Shown here in pieces: positions 15,668 through 24,504 of a stretch of DNA of 64,000 nt. The notes under the pieces were generated by a model. That model had not been told where the DNA came from and made no database searches. It saw only the letters and a list, made by a program, of their open reading frames with translations. The DNA comes from Metabacillus idriensis (GTDB lineage Bacteria; Bacillota; Bacilli; Bacillales; Bacillaceae): NCBI RefSeq assembly GCF_009674765.1, contig NZ_WKKF01000001.1, forward strand, positions 682,001 through 746,000, read 5' to 3'. A program made the position numbers and the translations under genes. Within the stretch, counting starts at the first letter, position 1; every line of letters starts with the position of its first letter.

Positions 15668-16444
15668 TTATTTATCTTGTTCCGCTGATTCTTTTTTCAT
15701 GATGAAAAAGGCTGCGGCGATCCAGGAGGCAATTGGAATGATGATGGCTACACCTATTCCGGCACAAAGGATCGTGATTATTTCAGCGCTGAATACTTTT
15801 GAATTTACGATATCTCCGAGGGAGTAAGATAATTCTTTAAACCAGATCAGCAGTCCCAAGTAGCTGCCAAAGAAGGCAAAAAACAATGTATTTGTGTTTG
15901 TCCCAAGAATGTCTCTTCCGATCTCTATCCCTGATGCGTATAAGTCTTTCCTGCTTATGGACGGGTTATGTTTGACAATTTCGTGCATCGGGGATGTTAT
16001 GGAAATAGCAATGTCAGTAATGGCCCCGATCGTGCTCATGATAATCACGGAAGCTCCTATTCTAATAAAATCCACCCCAATATACCGGGAGAACATGCTT
16101 AGTTCTTCGGATTCCTCTTCGCCAAATCCCTGAATCATTGTGTGATCTGTCAACATGACAATAATCATGAACAAGATGGCTAGTGTAATAATGGTTGAAA
16201 TGAAGGCGGTGGTCGTTTTTTTGTTCACTTCATTAATGAAAAATAAATTAATACAACTAATCACTCCGCATGCTGCCAAGGTTAAAAGAATCGGATCAAG
16301 ATTTGGATCTGCCATAAAGAGAATCGTGAAAAAGAGAACGCCGAAATTTAGAAATAAAGCAATAAATGACCTTGCTCCTTTTCTTCCGCCAATCAGAATC
16401 ATTAATAGTAATAAAATGGATGCGAGGCAGACTAATACATTCAT
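15668..16444 (-). CDS. YibE/F family membrane protein, second gene
   Basis: A 258-residue integral membrane protein with about seven hydrophobic segments, belonging to the YibE/F family. The hallmark segment is IMSTIGAITDIAISITSPMH, followed by ASGIEIGRDILGTNTNTLFF. Its start overlaps the stop of the upstream YibE/F gene by four bases (ATGA), so the two are translated together. The function of this family is not established; paired YibE and YibF in lactic acid bacteria and bacilli are thought to form one membrane complex. Confidence 0.85.
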   Translation of the reverse strand: MNVLVCLASILLLLMILIGGRKGARSFIALFLNFGVLFFTILFMADPNLDPILLTLAACGVISCINLFFINEVNKKTTTAFISTIITLAILFMIIVMLTDHTMIQGFGEEESEELSMFSRYIGVDFIRIGASVIIMSTIGAITDIAISITSPMHEIVKHNPSISRKDLYASGIEIGRDILGTNTNTLFFAFFGSYLGLLIWFKELSYSLGDIVNSKVFSAEIITILCAGIGVAIIIPIASWIAAAFFIMKKESAEQDK

Positions 16445-17565
16445 GCTTTTGCCCTCTTTCTTTTAATGAAAAAAATAGAGGTATACAGGCCGATTGGGAT
16501 TGTCAATACAATTCCGATCCCGCCAGCCAAAGCCCGGGCCAATTCCAAAGAAAGATTCATGGAAAGAGTGAATCCCAATGGAGAAGCATTTTTAAAATAT
16601 AAAAGCAGCATGGGAATGGATCCGCTTATATAGGCGAAAAACAAGATATTCGTCATCGGGCCCATAATATCTTTTCCAATTTCCATACCTGAAGCTTTCA
16701 ATGCTTTTATAGGTATGTTGTTATTCTTTTCATACAGTCCATAAATAGAGGAAGACATTGTAATGGCTACATCCATTACCGCTCCTAAAGATCCAACAAG
16801 AACTCCTGCCATAAAAACGACTTTAGGGGGACGAGTCAGAAATTGCATCTCTTCATATCGAAGACCGTTTCCAGCAGTTGCCTTTATGACAAACATGGCG
16901 ATGGACAAAGAAATAAACGTTCCTAAAAGCGTGGCAATAATAGCTGCAAACGTTTTTCCATTAAACCCGTTAACGAGAATCAAAGAAATAACCGTAAATA
17001 AAATGGCGCTAATGCTGCAGATCAATAATAAATCAATGCCAGTTGTATTCAGGTAAACGTCTAATGCGTACGATAAGATGATGCCATTGACTGCCAGACT
17101 GATCACAGAAAAAAGTCCTTGTTTTTTTCCGACTATCAATAAGGTAAAGATGAAAAGCCATGCTGCAATCAAAAGGTATTTATCACGTTTTACATCCTTA
17201 ATCGTACCGGTTAAAGCTTCATCTGTTTTCGAATCAATTAACACAAACAATTCATTTCCAACATGATACTCTTGATCAAAACCTCCGGATGATGAATATT
17301 CATTGGTTAAATGGATCAGCTTTCCTTTGTCTTCTCCATTTTTCAACCTGGCTGTGATCTCCTGCCTAAAGAGGCGATCATGGTTGTTGTGCATATCCAC
17401 CATGTTAGATGCATCTGTCTGTTTTGTGTTGACTACTTCTGCTATAGGACGTTCATAAAAGGAGTAGTTGTGATGAACAAATATAAAAGATGCTGCAAAG
17501 CAAACAAATAATATGGCCAGTAAAACCCTTTTATTGTTACCTGATATATTTCCTGTGTGTTTCAA
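16441..17565 (-). CDS. YibE/F family membrane protein, first gene
   Basis: A 374-residue protein if started at TTG 17565, which has GGAGG six bases upstream; an earlier in-frame start at 17601 has none. A first membrane segment (VLLAILFVCFAASFIFVHH) is followed by an extracellular ~90-residue domain and then about seven transmembrane segments. The family signature is GSLGAVMDVAITMSSSIYGL with ASGMEIGKDIMGPMTNILFF. The second gene overlaps by 4 bases. The C-terminal halves of the two proteins are clearly homologous, pointing to an old duplication. Confidence 0.85.
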   Translation of the reverse strand: MKHTGNISGNNKRVLLAILFVCFAASFIFVHHNYSFYERPIAEVVNTKQTDASNMVDMHNNHDRLFRQEITARLKNGEDKGKLIHLTNEYSSSGGFDQEYHVGNELFVLIDSKTDEALTGTIKDVKRDKYLLIAAWLFIFTLLIVGKKQGLFSVISLAVNGIILSYALDVYLNTTGIDLLLICSISAILFTVISLILVNGFNGKTFAAIIATLLGTFISLSIAMFVIKATAGNGLRYEEMQFLTRPPKVVFMAGVLVGSLGAVMDVAITMSSSIYGLYEKNNNIPIKALKASGMEIGKDIMGPMTNILFFAYISGSIPMLLLYFKNASPLGFTLSMNLSLELARALAGGIGIVLTIPIGLYTSIFFIKRKRAKA

Positions 17566-17676
17566 AATAAACCTCCAGCAAGTATGTATGAATCTGAACA
17601 ATGGACTTAGAATAACAGGACAGGATTTATTGCGTCAAGAACATCTCTGGGTGGGCAGTTGTAAAAAATAATAAAA

Positions 17677-17730
17677 AGTGCCTGCCCCCCAAGTTCGCTA
17701 ACGCTGTAACGCAATGGTGATCAGGCACTT
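17677..17730 (+). repeat. repeat family A copy 4
   Basis: AGTGCCTGCCCCCC with a partner ending TCAGGCACTT; internal GCTAACGCTGTAACGCAAT as in copies 2 and 3. It is followed within 25 bases by repeat B copy 3. Confidence 0.8.
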
Positions 17731-17752
17731 TAGTCAGGTAGATGTTCATGTA

Positions 17753-17936
17753 GGGGAAGTTCACATTTAACTCCATTTAATTTAGAAACCCCATGAATTA
17801 ATTTCAAAACCCCTCCAATTAAATGGCAAACCCGGTGAATTAATTTCAAAACCCTGCTAATTAATTTGATTACAAGCAAGAGGATTGTTTTGGCGCGCAG
17901 CCTCCTGCGTTATTTGTTGGAGAAAAGGCACCTTTC
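17753..17936. repeat. repeat family B copy 3
   Basis: Left end GGGGAAGTTCACATTTAACTCC, four 21-nt units, a degraded right hairpin ending in CCTCCTGCGTTA, and the right end GGCACCTTTC shared with copy 2. Confidence 0.8.
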
Positions 17937-17997
17937 TTAAATTCTTTATTCTCATCACAAATGAAGAATGCTATAATCATCCCGAAAGGAGCTAGAT

Positions 17998-18966
17998 ATG
18001 ATAAAAAAAGAACGGAAAATCCCCATCATCATTCTTCAATATGAAGCTCTGCTAAGGAGAATCCCCGAAAATCATCCGAAGCGTCCTTACATTCTAGAGG
18101 AATTGGCAAAAAGCAAGGCAGGCTATAATGGTGAAAAGTCTGTCGATTATCACCTTGCCTTGATTGATCAAAAAAAGTATTACATTTACCACGGTTTACG
18201 ACTGGAGATTGGCCCTCATATTTTCCAAATTGATTCTCTGCTTGTTTCAAAAAGCCTCCTTATTCTAATCGAAACGAAAAATATTCTCGGAACTCTTTAT
18301 TTTGACGATCATTTCAGTCAGCTTATTCGCACTTTGAATGGTGTTGAAACGGGCTTTTCAGATCCTCGGCTGCAAGTTGATCGGCAGGAAACTTTGCTGC
18401 AGCAATTCCTGAAACAAAATCATATTACATGCCCTCCGTTTAAAAGCCTTGTTGTCATCAGCAATCCCTCGAGTATTATTAAAGCCCCATCTTCCCTGAA
18501 GAAAACCAGTATTATTCATGGTGCAAATCTTCCTTCATTAATAAAAAAACTGGAGTCCAGTCATCCAAATGAGATCCTGTCAGATAAAGAATGGAATAAA
18601 TTGTCCAGGGTTCTTTTAAAAAAGCACACACTATCCATTAGGAATATCTTACCCAAATTCAATCTGAATGCTAAGGATCTTATTCAAGGTGTTTATTGCC
18701 CGAACTGCCAGTTGCTTCCCATGGATAGAACGTTTTCCTCTTGGAGTTGTCAACATTGCCGTTTTTCCTCGCGAAGTGTGTATCTTCATTCGCTGATTGA
18801 TTATGCTCTCTTGGTTTCACGTGAGATTACAAATAAGCAGGCACGTGAATTTTTGCAGCTGCCATCGAAATCTTCTGCTTATAATCTGCTGCGATCATTT
18901 GAACATTCAGGTGAAACGAAGGGGAGAAAGTATCAATTGAGCTCGCTGCTTGAGCAATATAGGTAG
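17998..18966 (+). CDS. NERD domain-containing protein (nuclease-related)
   Basis: A 322-residue protein with an AAGGAG ribosome site. The N-terminal NERD domain is seen in KAGYNGEKSVDYHLA, LRLEIGPHIFQIDSLLVS and LILIETKNILG; the D and E-x-K residues fit a PD-(D/E)XK-type nuclease fold. Near residue 230 there is a two-cysteine pair repeated once (CPNCQLLP and WSCQHCRF), probably a zinc ribbon, and then a helical C-terminal region. NERD proteins are common in bacilli and are predicted to process nucleic acids; no function is established. Its last codons are duplicated at 8151-8171. Confidence 0.85.
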   Translation: MIKKERKIPIIILQYEALLRRIPENHPKRPYILEELAKSKAGYNGEKSVDYHLALIDQKKYYIYHGLRLEIGPHIFQIDSLLVSKSLLILIETKNILGTLYFDDHFSQLIRTLNGVETGFSDPRLQVDRQETLLQQFLKQNHITCPPFKSLVVISNPSSIIKAPSSLKKTSIIHGANLPSLIKKLESSHPNEILSDKEWNKLSRVLLKKHTLSIRNILPKFNLNAKDLIQGVYCPNCQLLPMDRTFSSWSCQHCRFSSRSVYLHSLIDYALLVSREITNKQAREFLQLPSKSSAYNLLRSFEHSGETKGRKYQLSSLLEQYR

Positions 18967-18969
18967 GGG

Positions 18970-19123
18970 GGAAGTTCACATTTAACTCCAATTCATTTAG
19001 AAACCCCGCGAATTATTTTTAAAACCCCTCCAAATAAATTGCAAACCCCATGAATTAATTTCAGAACCCCGCGAATTAATTTGAGTACCTGCAGGAGGCC
19101 CGTTTTGATGCGCAGCCTCCTGC
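18970..19123. repeat. repeat family B copy 4
   Basis: Begins GGGAAGTTCACATTTAACTCC three bases after the NERD stop codon, has four 21-nt units, and ends in a hairpin GCAGGAGGC / GCCTCCTGC (19091-19123) that can act as the NERD terminator. It lacks the GGCACCTTTC right end. Confidence 0.82.
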
Positions 19124-19151
19124 ATCATTTGTAGAATTTTCAAAATTATTG

Positions 19152-19213
19152 TTGACACCAAGCATATTTTTCCTTTTAATTATAAATGTAAACGCTTTAT
19201 GAAATCGTTTGCA
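19152..19213 (+). promoter_or_regulatory. pullulanase promoter with two tandem cre sites
   Basis: -35 TTGACA at 19152-19157, 17-bp spacer, -10 TTTAAT at 19175-19180. Two CcpA-type cre sites follow back to back: TGTAAACGCTTTAT (19187-19200) and TGAAATCGTTTGCA (19200-19213). Their place at and just past the transcription start predicts strong glucose repression. Confidence 0.75.
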
Positions 19214-19305
19214 CATCTGCGCAACACCCAGCCACGTATACACACTCTTACCAGTTTCAAAGTTTCAATGAGTACAAGCTAATAAATCATAATGGAGGTT
19301 GACGA

Positions 19306-22300
19306 ATGCAAAGGATTTTGAAACGTGCACTAGTTTTGATTTTAATGGTTTCATTGATTGTTCCATCTCTGTATTTGCCGAAAGCAAACGCAGCAGAAAA
19401 AGACCCGGATCTGCCTGAGAACACGGTCAGAATTCACTATGTGAAGGACGATAAAAATTATAATGATCTTGGATTATGGTTATGGGAAGACGTAGCGGAA
19501 GCACCGAAGGAATGGCCAAAGGATGCTGTGCCCTTTACGGAGGAGCAAACTGATGAGCATGGCCGCTACATCGATGTGAAAGTAAAAGAAGGCGCGAAGA
19601 AACTCGGATTCCTTGTTGTCAATCGCGTGACTGGCGAGAAAACAGGCGGGGACAAAGTGTTCACGATGCTTGAGGATTACAATCACCTCTGGATTAAAAA
19701 TGCGGATGACACCGTTTACACATCATCTGAATGGGAAAATCCAATTGGCATTGTCAGTGCAGAAATCGTTTCAAAACAAAAGCTTCTGCTTGGACTGACA
19801 CGAACAGAAGGTTTGACGGAAGAAGAATTACTGGCAGCCATCAAAGTACAGGATGAAAACGGCACAGACATTCCGGTTGAAAGTGTGAAAATTACGTCTG
19901 GCTCAACAGTAGAAGTCAGTACTTCTGCAGAACTGACGAATGATTCTTACACGGTTACATACGCTGGTAAATTCGTTGCCGCAACTAAAGGCTGGAGAAT
20001 GATTGATGAGCTTTATGCGTATGATGGCGATGATCTTGGTGCTGTCTATCAATCTGGTAAAGCTGTGCTGAAATTATGGGCGCCAAAAGCAAGCAAAGTA
20101 ACAGCGGTATTTTATGATAAAAACGACTCAGCAAAAGAAATTGGCAAGCTTGACTTAGCCATGGGAGAAAAGGGAGTCTGGTCAGTCGAAGCGAAGCCTG
20201 AGAATCTTGGAATCTCTGATTTAAAAGGATACTTCTATCAATACGAAGTAACGAATGGCGGCGAGACGAAGAAAGTGCTCGACCCTTATGCCAAATCAAT
20301 GGCTCCTTTCACTGTAAATACAAAAGGTGAAGCAGGACCTGATGGTGATATAGTGGGAAAAGCAGCTATTGTTGATCTTGCAGGAACCGATCCAGCAGGA
20401 CTTGATTTTGCGAAGATTGACGGTTATGAAAAAAGAGAAGATGCGGTTATTTGGGAAATCCATGTCAGAGATTTCACTTCTGATCCTTCCATTGAAGGGG
20501 ATTTAACATCAGAATGGGGTACGTATGACGCGTTTAAAGATAAGCTCGAATACATCAAATCACTAGGTGTGACTCACGTTCAATTACTGCCGGTAATGGC
20601 TTGGTATTACGGCGATGAAACGAATATGAGAGAGCGCGAGCTTGAGTATTCAGCTGCAAACAACGAATATAACTGGGGCTATGATCCACACAGTTATTTT
20701 TCACCGGACGGAGCTTATTCCATGAATCCGAAAGATCCGGAGCTCAGAATCAAAGAATTAAAGGGACTCATTGACGCGGTGCATGATTCAGGCATGGGTG
20801 TTGTGCTTGATGTTGTATATACCCATATGGCAAAAGCAAGCATGCTGAATGATATTGTCCCGAACTATTATGCTTTCCAGGATGCTAATGGAAACTTTAT
20901 CGGCGGATTTGGAAACAACCTTGCAACAAACCACGTTATGGCTGAAAAGCTGATGGTTGATTCGGTTAAATATTGGTTTGAAGAATACAAAATTGACGGC
21001 ATGCGTTTTGATATGATGGGTGATGCGACGTACGATTCCATCCAGAATGCATACAACGCCGCTGCAGAAGTAAATGAAAATGCCTTATTCATCGGCGAAG
21101 GCTGGAGAACGTTTGGCGGCCATCTTTCAGATCCGGCACTTGCAGGTAAAGGTGCCGATCAAGATTGGATGAACAAAACAAATGATGTCGGAGTTTTCTC
21201 AGATGAAATCCGCAATGAACTGAAATCCGGTTTCGGATCAGAAGGGGAACCGCGATTCCTGACTGGCGGAGCAAGAAGTCTTGACCTTATTTTGAAAAAT
21301 ATTAAAGGGCAGCCTACCAATACTGCTGCAGATGATCCTGGTGATATGGTTCAGTATATTGAAGCGCATGACAATCTTCCATTATATGATGTCATCGCTC
21401 AATCGATTAAGAAAGATCCAGCCATTCCTGCCAACAACGAAGAAATTCATGACAGAATCCGTTTAGGAAACTCCATGATTCTGACTTCACAGGGAACTGC
21501 CTTCCTCCATGCTGGACAGGAGTACGGAAGAACAAAGCAATGGTTTGGAGAGGGGCTTCCTGAACAGAAATTCCATGCCCTACAAGATGAAGCTGGAAAA
21601 GTGTTTGGCTACTTCATTCACGATTCCTATGATTCATCAGATGCGATCAACAAATTTGACTGGGAAAAGGCGACAGATGCGAGCACATTCCCAATCAACA
21701 ACACGACACGCGAATATACGGCTGGTCTGATCGAACTTAGAAAATCTTCAGATGCGTTCCGACTAGGAAGCAAGGAGTTAGTTGACTCAAATGTTACGAT
21801 GATTGATGCTCCTGAAATGAACGATTCAGATTTAGTCATCGGCTACAAAAACGTATCTTCAAATGGAAAAGAAAGCTACTCTGTGTTCGTCAATGCGGAT
21901 ACAAAAGCAAGAAAGCTTACTCTTTCTGAAGACTTAAGAAAAGGCTTCGTCGTAGTCGACAACGACGAAGCTGGCGCTACAAAAGTTAAGAAGCAATCAG
22001 GCTTTAAGCTGAAAAAAGATTCCATCACAATCGAACCTTTAACAACGGTTGTGGTAAAAGTAAGCGATAAAAAAACGGGTCCTAATAAACCTGAAAAAGA
22101 ACAGGAAACTCCAGTTCCTCCGGCTAAGCCTGAAGAACCGGGTGACACTCCTGTAAATTCAGATAACCCGGCTGAGCCAAGTACTACTGCTGATTCAGAA
22201 AAACCTGCTGATCAAGAGGCAGCATCTGCACCTTCTAAAAATCAGCTGTCAAATAATTCAAATGGAAACTTACTGCCTTCAACAGCAACGAACCTATATA

Positions 22301-22383
22301 CCATGCTTCTGATCGGCTTGGTGAGCTTGGCAGCTGGAACTGGATTTTACACAATGGTTAGAAGAAAAAAAGCATTAATATAA
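19306..22383 (+). CDS. pulA: type I pullulanase, secreted and wall-anchored (LPxTA)
   Basis: A 1025-residue extracellular GH13 debranching enzyme that hydrolyses alpha-1,6 bonds of pullulan and branched starch. A signal peptide (residues 1-29, ending ANA) is followed by a CBM41 starch-binding domain (about 40-145), an N-terminal pullulanase domain, a CBM48 (from about 245) and the catalytic barrel. The type I signature YNWGYDPHSY begins at residue 455; GH13 regions are DVVYTH (502-507), GMRFD with nucleophile D569, FIGEGW with acid E598, and EAHDN (686-690). A Pro/Glu-rich linker leads to LPSTAT (990-995), a membrane helix and RRKKALI, a sortase-type anchor of the LPxTA class. Tandem cre sites precede it. 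Confidence 0.95.
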   Translation: MQRILKRALVLILMVSLIVPSLYLPKANAAEKDPDLPENTVRIHYVKDDKNYNDLGLWLWEDVAEAPKEWPKDAVPFTEEQTDEHGRYIDVKVKEGAKKLGFLVVNRVTGEKTGGDKVFTMLEDYNHLWIKNADDTVYTSSEWENPIGIVSAEIVSKQKLLLGLTRTEGLTEEELLAAIKVQDENGTDIPVESVKITSGSTVEVSTSAELTNDSYTVTYAGKFVAATKGWRMIDELYAYDGDDLGAVYQSGKAVLKLWAPKASKVTAVFYDKNDSAKEIGKLDLAMGEKGVWSVEAKPENLGISDLKGYFYQYEVTNGGETKKVLDPYAKSMAPFTVNTKGEAGPDGDIVGKAAIVDLAGTDPAGLDFAKIDGYEKREDAVIWEIHVRDFTSDPSIEGDLTSEWGTYDAFKDKLEYIKSLGVTHVQLLPVMAWYYGDETNMRERELEYSAANNEYNWGYDPHSYFSPDGAYSMNPKDPELRIKELKGLIDAVHDSGMGVVLDVVYTHMAKASMLNDIVPNYYAFQDANGNFIGGFGNNLATNHVMAEKLMVDSVKYWFEEYKIDGMRFDMMGDATYDSIQNAYNAAAEVNENALFIGEGWRTFGGHLSDPALAGKGADQDWMNKTNDVGVFSDEIRNELKSGFGSEGEPRFLTGGARSLDLILKNIKGQPTNTAADDPGDMVQYIEAHDNLPLYDVIAQSIKKDPAIPANNEEIHDRIRLGNSMILTSQGTAFLHAGQEYGRTKQWFGEGLPEQKFHALQDEAGKVFGYFIHDSYDSSDAINKFDWEKATDASTFPINNTTREYTAGLIELRKSSDAFRLGSKELVDSNVTMIDAPEMNDSDLVIGYKNVSSNGKESYSVFVNADTKARKLTLSEDLRKGFVVVDNDEAGATKVKKQSGFKLKKDSITIEPLTTVVVKVSDKKTGPNKPEKEQETPVPPAKPEEPGDTPVNSDNPAEPSTTADSEKPADQEAASAPSKNQLSNNSNGNLLPSTATNLYTMLLIGLVSLAAGTGFYTMVRRKKALI

Positions 22384-22390
22384 CATAATA

Positions 22391-22424
22391 AAGGACCAAA
22401 TGGACAGCCATTTGGCCTTTTTAT
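22391..22424 (+). terminator. terminator of the pullulanase gene
   Basis: GGACCAAATGG / CCATTTGGCC hairpin followed by a T-rich tract, 8 bases after the stop codon. Confidence 0.8.
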
Positions 22425-22425
22425 T

Positions 22426-22596
22426 TTATTTATCGCCTTGCACTTGCTGGTCTATTGTTCCCTCGTAATAATCATCACTGACTTGCTCATGAGTTTCGGC
22501 CAATCCTTTTTCCATTTGTGTTTCACCTTCATAATAAGAAACATCAAATTGCTTTCCTGCCATTTCCGTTGATTGTGCGGATTTCTTTTTCACCAT
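22426..22596 (-). CDS. YozQ-like DUF4025 small protein, 56 aa
   Basis: A 56-residue hydrophilic protein with a GAGGTG ribosome site 7 bases before ATG 22596. It reads MVKKKSAQSTEMAGKQFD and later DDYYEGTIDQQV. The YYEG motif occurs twice (SYYEGET and DYYEGTID), giving a short internal repeat, as in the DUF4025/YozQ group of Bacillus small proteins. Function is unknown; similar short acidic/Gln-rich proteins are often sporulation-associated. It is convergent with the pullulanase gene and its stop codon lies 2 bases after the pullulanase terminator. Confidence 0.72.
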   Translation of the reverse strand: MVKKKSAQSTEMAGKQFDVSYYEGETQMEKGLAETHEQVSDDYYEGTIDQQVQGDK

Positions 22597-22766
22597 TCAG
22601 ACACCTCATTCTTTATGTGTATTTATATATAGAATGCTCTTGTGTCAGTAATCCATTCAGATCAATAAATTAGCCAGTTTGTACATACTTAAGAGAATGA
22701 GGAAAATACTAAGAAAGGTTTGATCTAATCCCAGCAAGCAGGAGGTCAAAGATTTGAGGTGCATCC

Positions 22767-23999
22767 ATGGTCAGTGAGGAGAACAAACTAAGCAAGTGGT
22801 GCATAGTAAGTATGGCTTCTATTCCACTCGTTATGACACTTGGCAATTCAATGCTTATACCAGTTTTGCCGGTTTTTGAAAAAGAGGTTGGTATTACGTC
22901 TTTTCAGTCAAGTATGGTCATTACCAGTTATTCTATTGCTTCCATTATCCTTATCCCATTTGCAGGATACTTATCTGATCGCATTGGAAGAAAAGCAGTG
23001 ATATTACCCAGTCTGTTTATTGCACTCATTGGCGGATTAGTGGCGGGATTTGCTTCTTGGAAGTTAAGTGATCCATATATGATGATCATTTTGGGGCGTA
23101 TTCTACAAGGGATAGGAGCTGCAGGCGCCTCACCCATTATCCTGCCTTTAGTAGGAGATTTGTATAAAAATGATGATGAAAAGGCAAGTTCATGTCTAGG
23201 GGTAGTCGAAACATCCAATACTTTTGGAAAAGTGCTCAGTCCCATTATTGGATCATTATTCGCTTCCATACTATGGTTTGTTCCGTTTTTTTCCATTTCT
23301 TTTTTTAGCTTAATTTCCATTCTTCTTGTTTTCTTTTTTATAAAGGTTCCTAAAAGGAAAGAAAAACCAGCTGCTATTAAAGAATTTCTTTCAAAAACAA
23401 AAAAGACCTTTCATCAAGAAGGAAAATGGCTCTACCTTTTGTTCGCCCTTGGAGCATTTGTTATGCTTATTTTATTCGCTGTATTATTCTTCTTATCAGA
23501 TTACCTTGAGAAAGTCTATTTACTAAAAGGAATCAAAAAAGGATTTTTGTTAGCCATTCCCCTTATGGTTTTATGCATTTCAGCATTTATAACAGGTAAA
23601 TGTATAAAGGGTGATATGAAAATAATGAGAATCATCACAATTTTCAGCCTTTTAATTTTATCTTTAAGTGTTCCATTTATAGGCTACTTTAAAAATGATC
23701 TTTTTTGGCTTTTTTTTGTTACCAGTATCATTGGTATGGCGATTGGGGCCATGCTTCCAACTTTAGATGCAATTGTAACAGAAAATATCGAGAAGGAAGA
23801 ACGGGGCACGATTACCTCATTTTACAGTTCTGCAAGGTTCATCGGTGTCGCCTTAGGACCGCCAATTATGACTGCGGTGATAAAAAATTACTTGAACCTG
23901 ACTTTTATAATAGCAGGGATTACAGGTATTCTCCTGTTGTGGTTTGTTATTAAAAATTTTAAAGCAAAGCCTGAAAAAAGGAAAATCGTTTACTTTTGA
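22767..23999 (+). CDS. MFS transporter (Bmr/Blt-like drug:H+ antiporter)
   Basis: A 410-residue membrane protein with about 12 transmembrane segments and a GAGGTG ribosome site. The MFS loop signature is GYLSDRIGRKAVILPSLFIA, and GRILQGIGAAGASPIILPLV is antiporter motif C-like. The N-terminal half resembles multidrug efflux pumps (Bmr/Blt/TetA(L) style). The substrate cannot be deduced. It stands alone, with its own hairpin terminator; no regulator gene is adjacent. Confidence 0.88.
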   Translation: MVSEENKLSKWCIVSMASIPLVMTLGNSMLIPVLPVFEKEVGITSFQSSMVITSYSIASIILIPFAGYLSDRIGRKAVILPSLFIALIGGLVAGFASWKLSDPYMMIILGRILQGIGAAGASPIILPLVGDLYKNDDEKASSCLGVVETSNTFGKVLSPIIGSLFASILWFVPFFSISFFSLISILLVFFFIKVPKRKEKPAAIKEFLSKTKKTFHQEGKWLYLLFALGAFVMLILFAVLFFLSDYLEKVYLLKGIKKGFLLAIPLMVLCISAFITGKCIKGDMKIMRIITIFSLLILSLSVPFIGYFKNDLFWLFFVTSIIGMAIGAMLPTLDAIVTENIEKEERGTITSFYSSARFIGVALGPPIMTAVIKNYLNLTFIIAGITGILLLWFVIKNFKAKPEKRKIVYF

Positions 24000-24000
24000 C

Positions 24001-24030
24001 ATGCATCTGGTTAAATGCCGGATGCTATTT
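24001..24030 (+). terminator. terminator of the MFS gene
   Basis: GCATCTGG / CCGGATGC stem followed by a T-rich stretch, immediately after the MFS stop codon. Confidence 0.65.
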
Positions 24031-24046
24031 CTTTTCAATAAAAAAG

Positions 24047-24073
24047 AAAGAACCCTCATAGAGTTCTTTCCGC
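24047..24073 (-). terminator. terminator of the permease-gvpU operon
   Basis: AGAAAGAACCCTC / GAGTTCTTTCCG hairpin; read on the minus strand it is followed by a T-run. Confidence 0.7.
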
Positions 24074-24075
24074 AC

Positions 24076-24492
24076 TTAAATCAGTGAATCAAATGAAAAG
24101 GAATCAATGGATGAAATTTTCCCCCTCCACCAGGATGTAGAAGCATTCATTGCCGGTTGATGATATTTTGCGTTTTTTAGGTGAATATAGGTCACGGCAG
24201 CTTCCTCATCGTCTTTTTTATCCCCTTGTTCCTGCTTTTGTTTTAAGTATTCATCTCTTAAGTCACTAAATCGTTTGGCAATAATTTTTGACATTGTATC
24301 ATCTTTGAGAGTAAGGGAGGATTCAGTGATCCCGTCATAATAAGCTCTAGAACCAATTAAAAGGCCTGTAACGATGACTCCCTGAATGTTCAGGGTAATC
24401 GCTGCTTCTATGCCATCATTTTCGGCAAGGGAGAGGAACATAAGCAAGACTGCATCTTCTGTAGGAGTCTGCTCTTTTTTTGAATTCCCCAT
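24076..24492 (-). CDS. gvpU: GvpU-like gas vesicle accessory protein
   Basis: A 138-residue soluble protein starting at ATG 24492 (AAGGAG 8 bases upstream; the GTG at 24501 overlaps that site). The pattern EDAVLLMFLSLAENDGIEAA followed by ITLNIQGVIVTGLLIGSRAY matches GvpU proteins, known from the B. megaterium gas vesicle cluster and influencing vesicle clustering. No gvpA, gvpN or gvpF-type gene is in the window, so it is an orphan copy. It is transcribed with the amino-acid permease just upstream; the functional link is unclear. Confidence 0.7.
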   Translation of the reverse strand: MGNSKKEQTPTEDAVLLMFLSLAENDGIEAAITLNIQGVIVTGLLIGSRAYYDGITESSLTLKDDTMSKIIAKRFSDLRDEYLKQKQEQGDKKDDEEAAVTYIHLKNAKYHQPAMNASTSWWRGKISSIDSFSFDSLI

Positions 24493-24504
24493 TTTAGTCA
24501 CTCC

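Noticed and set aside
10160-19125. Repeat B as insertion sequences
   Set aside because: The copies are under 190 bp, hold no frame for a transposase and show no clear terminal inverted repeats or short target duplications.
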